From CAYJAY01 sp964370715 (GTDB lineage Bacteria > Bacillota > Clostridia > Oscillospirales > Ruminococcaceae), in contig CAYJKJ010000020.1 in the NCBI GenBank assembly GCA_964370715.1, forward strand, positions 1 through 38,747: 38,747 nucleotides of DNA, read 5' to 3'. Position numbers and translations under genes: made by a program. Every line of letters begins with the position of its first letter. The first letter of the stretch is position 1. Shown piece after piece: positions 32,727 to 38,747 of this stretch. The notes beneath the pieces are model-generated. The model did no database searches, was not told the origin of the DNA, and saw only the letters and a list, made by a program, of their open reading frames with translations.

Positions 32727-33542
32727 CTAGGCGTTTTGTTTTTCAAGTTCGCAGACGGCTTTGTTTCTTGGGATTGTTATGGTGTAGACAACCGAATCCG
32801 AAAGCTCTTGTTTTGCTATCGTCGATTGTATTCCGGCATCGTTCATGACCTCTACCGCTCTTGAAACGGTGTTTAAAAAAAGCCTTATGTCTTTAACAAC
32901 GATCTGTTTCTTTGATTCGCCGATGTAATGAAGCTCCAATATCTCACGAACTCGCCTTTCGGTCGCTTCGTTGTCGAGCTTCTTTATCGAAATTTCATTT
33001 AACAAAGTTTCTCGTTGAGCTTCGGGTATCTGAAGAATAGTTGTTATCTGGCGTTCGGTTAGTTTATTTTCGATCGAAAACATTATTTCCCGCTCGTTTA
33101 GCCCGCAAAGCTTAAGTTTCTCTCGAAGTTCATAGGAACTCATCATTAATTTTTCCGACATCTCAAGTCGGTCGGTTTCGTTTTTAACAAGCGCATCCTT
33201 CATCAAAAATGCTTGTTCAAAAAAATGTAGCGGTTCTCTTTCAAGATTATCGACAAGCGAAAGAATAGTTTCGCAAGCATAGGAATGTTTCGGAAGAACA
33301 ACGCAGGGGATAACATCAAGGTTTAAAAGTTTCGCCGCTCTAACACGCCGTTTCCCCGAAACGATGTGGTAACCGGATTTTTGTTTATAAACAATGACGG
33401 GTTGTATAACACCGTTTTTCCGTATACTGTCGCACAGCCTTTTCATCGCCTCTTTGTCCGACAACCTAACCGAAAAAATATTTCCAATATGAATTTCACC
33501 CGGCGAAAGATATCGTATCTTTAAACGATTTCGGTACACCAT
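32727..33542 (-). CDS. ParB-family DNA-binding protein, Noc-like
   Basis: The 271-aa protein has the ParB N-terminal CTP-binding domain (KNGVIQPVIVYKQKSGYHIV, then SGKRRVRAAKLL, the G-x-R-R motif), the DNA-binding helices (EREPLHFFEQAFLMK, ELREKLKLCGLNEREIMF, LTERQITTILQIPEAQRETLL) and a C-terminal half that could dimerise. Its place beside rsmG matches noc or spo0J of Firmicutes. No parA is adjacent, so Noc-like nucleoid occlusion is a better guess than ParABS segregation. TGGAGGG is 11 bases before the ATG at 33542; a longer frame to 33602 runs through the terminator hairpin and is unlikely. Confidence 0.85.
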   Translation of the reverse strand: MVYRNRLKIRYLSPGEIHIGNIFSVRLSDKEAMKRLCDSIRKNGVIQPVIVYKQKSGYHIVSGKRRVRAAKLLNLDVIPCVVLPKHSYACETILSLVDNLEREPLHFFEQAFLMKDALVKNETDRLEMSEKLMMSSYELREKLKLCGLNEREIMFSIENKLTERQITTILQIPEAQRETLLNEISIKKLDNEATERRVREILELHYIGESKKQIVVKDIRLFLNTVSRAVEVMNDAGIQSTIAKQELSDSVVYTITIPRNKAVCELEKQNA

Positions 33543-33563
33543 ATTAACGTTTTCCCTCCATTT

Positions 33564-33613
33564 AAAAAAATCTATCCCTGTTGTGGTTAAATAATAACAC
33601 AACTAGGGATAGA
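33564..33613 (-). terminator. Strong terminator between rsmG and the Noc/ParB-like gene
   Basis: On the minus strand a stem TCTATCCCT...AGGGATAGA extended by GTTGTG/CACAAC with small bulges is followed by seven T. It ends 3 bases before the TGGAGGG ribosome site of the Noc/ParB-like gene. The layout fits a transcription attenuator as well as a simple rsmG terminator. Confidence 0.85.
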
Positions 33614-33664
33614 TTAAAAGAAAAAGCCATCTACAATATATTGTGGTTTTCGCCGTTTTATGAG

Positions 33665-34375
33665 TTATTCAAGAGGATTTTTAGTAATGTTTTTTGATGT
33701 TCTTGGGTATTTTGTCGAGGTTTGCGATATCTTTTTTATAACGATTAATAATCTAGTTAAATCATCCGGCAACACAACATTTTTTGAATAGCAAATCTCG
33801 CCTCCCAATTTTTTGATAGCGTTTTTTGCTCGTTCAAGCTCTGCTTCTCCGTCGCTTCCTTTCATCGCTATAAAATATCCGCCCACCTTAACGAGGGGCA
33901 AACAGTATTCAGCAAGCGAACTTAAGTTTGCTACTGCTCTTGCCGTTACAACATCGAATGATTCTCGATATTCTTTTTGATGGGAAAGCTGTTCCGCCCG
34001 TCCGTGTAGCGTATCAAAATTTGAAACGCCAACCTCTTCAAGAGATTGTTTAATAAACCCCAACTTTTTTTGGGTGGCATCGATGAGGGTTACAAAACTT
34101 TGCGGTTTAAGCATAGCGATAACAACTCCCGGGAAACCGGCGCCCGTTCCAACATCGGCTATCTTTCCCTCCATCTCGGGCAACTCCACAACCGACATAC
34201 AATCGAGAAGATGTTTAATCTCGACATCACGAGGCTCTGTTATCGAGGTTAGGTTAAACTTTTGGTTTGTTTCAACCAATCGTTCGCAATAGGTTTCGAG
34301 CTGTTGCGCCGAACTTTCCGATAAAGCCACGCCAAGGGTTGCCGCTTCTGTTGTTAATCTTGATTTGTTAAGCAT
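33665..34375 (-). CDS. rsmG: 16S rRNA (guanine-527-N7) methyltransferase
   Basis: The 236-aa protein matches RsmG/GidB: NQKFNLTSITEPRDVEIKHL, LLDCMSVVELP, SAM motif IADVGTGAGFPGVVIAML, LHGRAEQLSHQKEYRESF and VTARAVANLSSLAEYCLPLV. It methylates G527 of 16S rRNA; its loss gives low-level streptomycin resistance. AAAGGAGC lies upstream of the ATG. Adjacent to a noc/parB-type gene as in many Firmicutes, but without mnmG. Confidence 0.96.
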   Translation of the reverse strand: MLNKSRLTTEAATLGVALSESSAQQLETYCERLVETNQKFNLTSITEPRDVEIKHLLDCMSVVELPEMEGKIADVGTGAGFPGVVIAMLKPQSFVTLIDATQKKLGFIKQSLEEVGVSNFDTLHGRAEQLSHQKEYRESFDVVTARAVANLSSLAEYCLPLVKVGGYFIAMKGSDGEAELERAKNAIKKLGGEICYSKNVVLPDDLTRLLIVIKKISQTSTKYPRTSKNITKNPLE

Positions 34376-34478
34376 AAATTTAGCCTAAGCTCCTTTATCG
34401 CACAAACTTTCATGATATGCGAAACAGCTCCGCTTATACAGTTTTGTTTGTGGTTATATTTAAATCTTTGGTTTTTTG

Positions 34479-34658
34479 TTAACTTTCGTTTTGGTCTTGT
34501 TCAAACTGTTTGTTTCGCTTTTTAACCGCTTCGTTTAAAAGATATTCTATCTGCCCGTTTATCGAGCGAAAATCGTCCTCTGCCCAACGATTGATCTCGT
34601 TCCAAAGCGAGGGAGAAAGCCTTAGCACAATCTGTTTTCTTTCGTTTTTATCTGCCAT
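34479..34658 (-). CDS. Ribbon-helix-helix (Arc-like) DNA-binding protein, 59 aa
   Basis: On the minus strand the ATG at 34658 opens 59 codons to TAA at 34481-34479: MADKNERKQIVLRLSPSLWN, then EINRWAEDDFRSINGQIEYL, then LNEAVKKRNKQFEQDQNES. A short beta strand (KQIVLRLS) followed by two helices with RSINGQIEYLL is the Arc/MetJ-type ribbon-helix-helix fold. It starts 12 bases after the SPFH stop and is probably cotranscribed. Such proteins are usually autorepressors. The phased ATATCAT/ATGATAT sites over the operon promoter are a likely target. No toxin gene is adjacent. Confidence 0.85.
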   Translation of the reverse strand: MADKNERKQIVLRLSPSLWNEINRWAEDDFRSINGQIEYLLNEAVKKRNKQFEQDQNES

Positions 34659-34670
34659 ATCTTTGAACCA

Positions 34671-35672
34671 TTAATAAATAGTTCCGCTGTTTATTATCGG
34701 TTGTGTTTCTTTGGAGGCGCAAAGAACTACAAGAAGATTAGAAACCATCTGGGCTTTTCTTTCTTCGTCTAGTTGAACAATCTGTTCTTCCGAAAGTTTG
34801 TTAAGCGCAAGTTCAACCATGCCAACAGCGCCTTCAACGATCTTTTGGCGAGCCGCAATTATTGCGGAAGCTTGTTGGCGTTGGAGCATAGCCGCCGCAA
34901 TTTCGGGGGCATACGCAAGGTGAGAAATTCTAGCTTCAAGGATCTCGATTCCCGCTATCTCAACCTTTGTTTGAAGGTTTTCGCAAAGTTCTTTTGATAC
35001 CAAAGTGCTGGAACCTCTGAGGGATTTTTCATCGCCGCCTTCGTCTTCCGAAACGTCATAAGCATACAGCCTTGCAACGTTTCTTATCGCCGCATCGGTT
35101 TGGGTAGACACAAAAGTTTTGTAGTTATCAACTTCAAACACAGCTTTTGTTGCGTTCTTAACACGCCAGATAACTATAACACCAATCTCTATCGGGTTGC
35201 CGTCTTTGTCGTTAACCTTTTGTTTGTCGTTGTTAAGGGTAATCGCTTTAAGCGAAACTTTTTTGTTGGTCAACACCGAAACCGAGCCGATGCTTGCCGT
35301 CGATCCCGAAGCTATCATCTTTGCGTTTGCTTCCGAAACGGTGGCTTTTGCGCTGTCTACCGTTGGGTTGATCATCGAGCAAAATGGATTGATAAAGAAA
35401 AATCCCGGTTTTGCTATCGTTCCGTAGTAGTTACCAAACAAAACATAGACCCCTGCTTGGTTGGGTTCGATAACTTTAAGACCGCCCAAAGCTATGATGC
35501 ATACAGAAAATACAATGCTCGCAGCAACTATGACAAATGCATTGGCCCAGATTATGCCAAACACAAATATCGCTATACTACCCGCTATACCAAACATTGA
35601 TAAAAGCAAAACAGCGATACCGCTTGCCGGGTTTAAAAGTTTTTCTTTAATGTTTTCTTTGTTGTTTTCCAT
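34671..35672 (-). CDS. SPFH-domain (stomatin/prohibitin-like) membrane protein
   Basis: The 333-aa protein has two N-terminal hydrophobic segments (about 17-62, IAVLLLSMFGIAGSIAIFVF and AFVIVAASIVFSVCIIALGG), then the SPFH domain (GLKVIEPNQAGVYVLFGNYY, GFFFINPF, NPIEIGVIVIWRVKNATKAV) and a helical coiled tail (LQTKVEIAGIEILEARISHL, AAAMLQRQQASAIIAARQKI). SPFH proteins organise membrane microdomains and act as scaffolds for proteases or stress factors. The frame is open 21 codons further upstream but AAAGGAG favours ATG 35672. It is operonic with the ribbon-helix-helix gene. Confidence 0.9.
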   Translation of the reverse strand: MENNKENIKEKLLNPASGIAVLLLSMFGIAGSIAIFVFGIIWANAFVIVAASIVFSVCIIALGGLKVIEPNQAGVYVLFGNYYGTIAKPGFFFINPFCSMINPTVDSAKATVSEANAKMIASGSTASIGSVSVLTNKKVSLKAITLNNDKQKVNDKDGNPIEIGVIVIWRVKNATKAVFEVDNYKTFVSTQTDAAIRNVARLYAYDVSEDEGGDEKSLRGSSTLVSKELCENLQTKVEIAGIEILEARISHLAYAPEIAAAMLQRQQASAIIAARQKIVEGAVGMVELALNKLSEEQIVQLDEERKAQMVSNLLVVLCASKETQPIINSGTIY

Positions 35673-35697
35673 AATAATTATTAACTCCTTTGAAAGT

Positions 35698-35724
35698 GAT
35701 ATCATTATGATATCATCATGATAT
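35698..35724. promoter_or_regulatory. Phased palindromic operator over the SPFH promoter
   Basis: Two overlapping palindromes ATATCAT-T-ATGATAT (35699-35713) and ATATCAT-C-ATGATAT (35710-35724) repeat with an 11-bp step, about one helical turn. They cover the -10 box and part of the spacer of the SPFH promoter. This is the typical geometry of ribbon-helix-helix repressor sites. Confidence 0.75.
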
Positions 35725-35735
35725 ATCAATGTCAA
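35707..35735 (-). promoter_or_regulatory. Predicted promoter of the SPFH/ribbon-helix-helix operon
   Basis: On the minus strand a perfect TTGACA (35735-35730) and TATCAT (35712-35707) are 17 bp apart. Transcription would start about 30 bases before the SPFH ATG. Confidence 0.75.
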
Positions 35736-35867
35736 CGGTTATTTTGCTTTATCGCTCTAAATTCTCAACAAAAATCAACAACCTAATTTGTGATAATTAA
35801 CAACACTCGCAAAAAAGCAGTATTCTTTTTACGCTATTAATATTAAAATCCATTAGTTTTTTGCAAA

Positions 35868-35896
35868 TTGCAAATTGTTTTTTAATAATGTATACT
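35868..35896 (+). promoter_or_regulatory. Predicted promoter of the MBL-fold hydrolase gene
   Basis: TTGCAA (35868-35873) and TATACT (35891-35896) are 17 bp apart. TTGCAA is repeated just upstream (35861-35866), giving the symmetrical TTGCAA-A-TTGCAA, similar to the Crp/Fnr-site half TTGCAA but with one more central base. The leader would include repeat copy 4. Confidence 0.5.
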
Positions 35897-35942
35897 TGTC
35901 TTAAATTAATACTATAAAGCAATTTCACCAAACCAACGTCCC

Positions 35943-36008
35943 GGCGTTTGCTGAAATCCAACCCCACCACACAATCAAATTAATTCCCGAAGCGAAGCAC
36001 CCTCCCAC
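35943..36008 (+). repeat. Structured dispersed repeat element, copy 4 (fragment)
   Basis: About 66 bp match 21469-21533: GGCGTTTGCT at the left, then an exact 33-bp match beginning CAAATTAATTCCCGAAGCGA. The hairpin part is missing. The remaining gap 35736-36054 is AT-rich and has no gene. Confidence 0.75.
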
Positions 36009-36054
36009 GGCTAACTTAAACAATTCTTTATAAAAAGGCAAAGGAACTAAAATT

Positions 36055-36954
36055 ATGTATGAACTTATAATGGTTAAAGGAAATTCGGGCTATATCGATA
36101 TGCCGTCTAAAGCCGGCGTCTATATCTTCGATGACAAAAGTTGCCTACTAATTGACACCGGCAACGATAAAGATGCCGCTAAAAAAATCCTTAAAACCCT
36201 TGAACAACACGATTTAACGGTTCGTTTTGTTATTAACACCCATTCCCACGCCGACCATATCGGAGGAAACTCGTTGATTGCAACAAAAACAGGTTGCAAA
36301 ATATATAGCTCTCGAGAAGAATCGGCGGTTGCCTCAAACACTATATGGGAACCCACCTATGTTTTTGGCGGATATCCTCCCAAAGAACTATGCAACAAAT
36401 TTATCATGGCGCCGATAAGCGATGTTTCCCCTATAGAACATCTCGAGATTCCAAAAGGTTTCGAGATTGTCCCTCTTCTTGGGCATTCAATGGCTATGAT
36501 TGGGATTAAAACCCCCGACAATGTTTTTTATATTGGCGACACCCTCATATCCGAAACAACGCTAACAAAATATAAAATACCGTTTATCGTTGATGTTGAA
36601 CAACACTATTTAACGCTTGAAATGCTAAAAACCCAAGATAGCGAATTTTTTGTCGGCTCGCATATCGAAGCGTTAAGCGATGTTAAAAACCTTTGCGACA
36701 TCAACACACAACATTTAAAAGAAATCGAAAAAGTCGTTTTGGAAATAATCAAAACCAAAAAAACATTCGACCAACTTCTAGCAGAAGTCTTTACCAAATA
36801 CGATATAAAAATGGATATAAACCAACGGTTTTTAATCGGGTTTTCAATAAAATCGTTTCTTTCATATTTTTCTCGTAACAAAAAAGCAGAGTTTGAGTTT
36901 TCCGATAATCTTATGTATTGGAAATCAACGGAAAGCGAGCAAAACGATGGATAG
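36055..36954 (+). CDS. MBL-fold metallo-hydrolase
   Basis: The 299-aa protein has the metallo-beta-lactamase-fold metal motif NTHSHADHIGGNSLI near residue 62, DTGND in the first strand pair, a metal His in GHSMAMIG, the bridging Asp in YIGDTL and the last His in VGSHIEAL. It is a hydrolase of unknown substrate; the C-terminal 90 residues are helical and outside the common fold. AAAGGAAC precedes the ATG. Its end overlaps the HD nucleotidase gene by 8 bases, suggesting related roles. Confidence 0.9.
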   Translation: MYELIMVKGNSGYIDMPSKAGVYIFDDKSCLLIDTGNDKDAAKKILKTLEQHDLTVRFVINTHSHADHIGGNSLIATKTGCKIYSSREESAVASNTIWEPTYVFGGYPPKELCNKFIMAPISDVSPIEHLEIPKGFEIVPLLGHSMAMIGIKTPDNVFYIGDTLISETTLTKYKIPFIVDVEQHYLTLEMLKTQDSEFFVGSHIEALSDVKNLCDINTQHLKEIEKVVLEIIKTKKTFDQLLAEVFTKYDIKMDINQRFLIGFSIKSFLSYFSRNKKAEFEFSDNLMYWKSTESEQNDG

Positions 36955-37537
36955 TTTTGGATTTTCGGCGCTTATAGCAAGAATGAGTTATATCAACCGT
37001 TGGGGGCTAATGCGCAACACACGCCACGAAACGTTGGCGGAACATTCTCTTTTTGTCGCTTCAACGGCGCATATATTAGCGGTCATCGCAAGCGAGATGT
37101 TTGAAGCCGAAGTTTGCCCCGAAAAAGTTGCAACCTCCGCTTTATACCATGACATAAGCGAAACGATGACAGGGGATCTTCCAACCCCCATTAAATATCG
37201 AAACGAAACGTTTAAAAATGAATATAAAGCGGTCGAGGCCGAGGCGGTTGAGATTATTTCGGATATGTTGCCGATCGAAATAAAACAAACGATGAAACAA
37301 ACAGTTTCGGGGCAATCCCTTAATTTAAGGGAAAAGTCGATTATTAAAACGGCGGATAAAATATCTGCGCTTGTTAAATGTATCGAGGAGGAACAGAGCG
37401 GAAACAAGGAATTTTGTTCGGCAAAAATCTCAACGCTAGAGATTTTAGAACAGGATAGTTTCCCCGAAACAAAATATTTTCTCGATAATTTTCTGCCGAG
37501 TTTTTCAAAAAATCTTGATGAACTTTTAAAAGTTTAA
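36947..37537 (+). CDS. YfbR-like 5'-deoxynucleotidase (HD domain)
   Basis: The 196-aa protein starts MDSFGFSALIARMSYINRWG and has the HD-domain residues: RHETLAEHSLFVAS, ALYHDISETMTGDLPTPIKY and later a KTADKISALVKC motif with the last Asp. YfbR-type enzymes dephosphorylate deoxynucleoside 5'-monophosphates. The ATG at 36947 lies within the end of the MBL gene; an earlier in-frame start (36893) would overlap it by 62 bases and is unlike the family. Confidence 0.92.
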   Translation: MDSFGFSALIARMSYINRWGLMRNTRHETLAEHSLFVASTAHILAVIASEMFEAEVCPEKVATSALYHDISETMTGDLPTPIKYRNETFKNEYKAVEAEAVEIISDMLPIEIKQTMKQTVSGQSLNLREKSIIKTADKISALVKCIEEEQSGNKEFCSAKISTLEILEQDSFPETKYFLDNFLPSFSKNLDELLKV

Positions 37538-37548
37538 AAAACATATAA

Positions 37549-37591
37549 ACCAAAAAATTTGAATATACTTTTTAAAAACAAATTTTTTGGT
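37549..37591 (+). promoter_or_regulatory. Hairpin immediately upstream of the ZIP transporter start
   Basis: A perfect 13-bp inverted repeat (ACCAAAAAATTTG/CAAATTTTTTGGT, 17-nt loop) ends 5 bases before the ZIP ATG. The only candidate ribosome site, GGTGG, overlaps the right arm. It may end the HD transcript, or hide the ribosome site of the ZIP gene as a translational switch. Confidence 0.45.
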
Positions 37592-37596
37592 GGTGT

Positions 37597-38355
37597 ATGG
37601 GGCTTGAATTATACAGCGTTGTTTTCGGTTCTCTTGGGATTGGTTTTGGGGGTTTTCTATCGTTATTTTTCAAAAACGTTAATGTTGGAATAACCTGTTT
37701 AATTCTATCCTTTGCTTCGGGCATGATGATTAGCGGCCCTTGTTTCGAGATGCTTCCGCATTCTATCGAGATATCGGGGGTGTCTTTAACGCTAATAGGC
37801 TTTTTCTTTGGGATAATAATGGTGGTTATTTTTGATCTGTTTATAGATAGTTATATCGATAAAAGGATTTTGAAATATAACAACCGACTAGATCCAAAAA
37901 ACGATATGTTAAAAAGCGCTGTCATAATGGTGGTGGCTACTATGTTTCACGATATACCCGAAGGCATAGCCATTGGCGCAGGGCTTTCGCATGGTTCGTC
38001 GCTTGTTTTGCTTATGGGAATAATGTTGATTCTACACAACGTTCCTATAGGTATCGCTATCGGTGGGTCGTTGTTATCCGCCGATTTCAAAAAAATATCT
38101 ATGCTGTTAATAACTTTTTTTGCCGGAACTATAACGCTGGTTGGTTGCCTAATCGGCTATGCTTTTGGTAGCATTTCGGAACAAGTTACCTCTGTTTCGC
38201 TTGCGGTTGCCTCGGGTGCAATGCTCTATGTTGTGTTTGAAGATATCCTCCCAAAAACCGTGTTGATAAGAAAAGATGGGTTGGGAAATCTATTCACGGT
38301 TTTCGGCATAGCGTTTGGTATTTTTATTATAAGTTTAACCAAAGAGATTGGATGA
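37597..38355 (+). CDS. ZIP-family divalent metal transporter
   Basis: The 252-aa protein has about eight spans with the two metal-site helices: FHDIPEGIAIGAGL (span 4) and LHNVPIGIAIGGSL (span 5), the ZIP signature. The second keeps His-Asn but has Pro-Ile where Pro-Glu is usual, so one metal ligand of the binuclear site appears changed. It would import zinc, manganese or iron. The C-terminus LTKEIG is short. It is followed by a terminator-like hairpin repeat. Confidence 0.92.
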   Translation: MGLELYSVVFGSLGIGFGGFLSLFFKNVNVGITCLILSFASGMMISGPCFEMLPHSIEISGVSLTLIGFFFGIIMVVIFDLFIDSYIDKRILKYNNRLDPKNDMLKSAVIMVVATMFHDIPEGIAIGAGLSHGSSLVLLMGIMLILHNVPIGIAIGGSLLSADFKKISMLLITFFAGTITLVGCLIGYAFGSISEQVTSVSLAVASGAMLYVVFEDILPKTVLIRKDGLGNLFTVFGIAFGIFIISLTKEIG

Positions 38356-38449
38356 ATTTTGTTTTATCAAAAATCTTTTGTGTGGGTGGTTTTTTCTCCG
38401 CTTTTAAACTATAATACAATGATGAAAATTTTAATTCAGCGATATTTTT

Positions 38450-38504
38450 GCAAAAGAAAAAACCTTGCAATCGCCGAAAAACGGCTTAAATGCAAGGTTT
38501 TTGC
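38450..38504 (+). terminator. Hairpin repeat copy A (55 bp), likely terminator of the ZIP gene
   Basis: The 55-bp unit contains AAAAACCTTGCA and TGCAAGGTTTTT arms with an inner GCCG/CGGC stem, U-rich at both ends, so it can terminate in either direction. An identical copy is at 38693-38747. Confidence 0.7.
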
Positions 38505-38505
38505 C

Positions 38506-38541
38506 ATCGACATTGTTCAAATCAATTTGAACAATGTCGAT
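38506..38541. repeat. 36-bp near-perfect palindrome
   Basis: Arms of 17 bp (starting ATCGACATTGTTCAAAT) are separated by CA only. It begins 1 base after repeat copy A. There is no U-tract, so it is not a normal terminator; an operator, recombination site or element end is possible. Confidence 0.7.
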
Positions 38542-38692
38542 TTGCGTGCTTGAAGGGATTCGCTTTTCTGAGGAAAAGCTACACTGGTGTGAAGCGACTA
38601 ATAAGTTGACATCATTAATTTTCGGAACATGACACAACGGAACTAAAAACGTACCGAAAACGTACCGAAAATTCAAAAAACGCTGTCTTAAG
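38542..38692. other. Unassigned stretch between the two 55-bp repeats
   Basis: No credible gene is seen. Two tandem copies of ACGTACCGAAA occur near 38648-38671. A minus-strand frame crosses the stretch but also crosses the palindrome and repeat, so I do not call it. Confidence 0.4.
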
Positions 38693-38747
38693 GCAAAAGA
38701 AAAAACCTTGCAATCGCCGAAAAACGGCTTAAATGCAAGGTTTTTGC
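38693..38747 (+). repeat. Hairpin repeat copy B (identical to 38450-38504, reaches window end)
   Basis: All 55 bases match copy A, with the same nested stems. The window ends here, so the full length of the repeat is unknown. Confidence 0.8.

Noticed and set aside
33543..33602. 20-residue upstream extension of the Noc/ParB-like protein
   Set aside because: It would be encoded by the terminator hairpin and T-run and would ignore the TGGAGGG site.
38431..38676. 81-aa minus-strand frame near the window end
   Set aside because: It spans the 36-bp palindrome and the hairpin repeat, with no ribosome site found; low-confidence coding.
38450..38747. CRISPR array from the two 55-bp repeats
   Set aside because: Only two repeats, each a strong nested hairpin, separated by 188 bp, and no cas genes in the window.

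Overview
The window reads as a chromosomal segment of a low-to-moderate GC, Gram-positive, probably anaerobic and spore-forming member of the Clostridia. The evidence is an rpmH-rnpA-yidD-yidC-jag cluster with Firmicute-type proteins, a SpoVAE sporulation membrane protein, lipoproteins with classical lipoboxes, strong AGGAG-type ribosome binding sites and sigma-A-like promoters. No tRNA, rRNA, CRISPR array, prophage or intact transposase was seen. Genus and species cannot be told from the sequence.

Layout. Positions 1-2950 hold a three-gene ABC exporter operon (MacB/LolD-type ATPase, a secreted CARDB-like accessory protein, and a MacB-type permease cut by the window edge). An AT-rich FkbM methyltransferase gene follows. 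3913-6949 is the rpmH-rnpA-yidD-yidC-jag operon; rpmH is only 44 codons long. 7196-15244 is a single aromatic amino acid operon, transcribed in the order aroF, tyrA, aroB, aroA, aroC, pheA, aroE-aroK fusion, aroQ. It covers every step from erythrose-4-phosphate and PEP to chorismate and on to phenylpyruvate and 4-hydroxyphenylpyruvate. Upstream of it is a small unlisted ORF (15319-15432) encoding a Phe/Tyr-rich leader peptide, followed by a rho-independent terminator: a classical attenuator layout. 15498-17805 carries spoVAE, a small lipoprotein and murC.

17970-20837 (plus strand) holds apbE and a two-domain glycosyltransferase. 20838-21760 is a gene-free repeat island made of two inverted 222-bp copies of a hairpin-rich element; a third copy ends ybaK at 25958-26153 and a fragment lies at 35943-36008. 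21806-26908 holds a MATE exporter, mnmE, tatD, ybaK, a zinc-ribbon protein and a DUF2085 membrane protein. 26886-30006 pairs a Crp/Fnr regulator divergently with a NitT/TauT-like ABC importer operon, with a 14-bp palindrome between them. Then come an MFS transporter, an isolated N-acetyl sugar amidotransferase, a Noc/ParB-like gene and rsmG, a SPFH protein cotranscribed with a 59-aa ribbon-helix-helix protein, an MBL-fold hydrolase with a YfbR-type HD nucleotidase, and a ZIP metal transporter. The window ends in a region of perfect palindromes and a 55-bp direct repeat.

The strongest candidates for new biology are the Phe/Tyr leader-peptide attenuator controlling the whole aromatic operon, the SPFH/ribbon-helix-helix pair with an 11-bp-phased operator over its own -10 box, the dispersed structured repeat family with a potential G-quadruplex, and a strong terminator only 3 bases before the ribosome binding site of the Noc/ParB-like gene.
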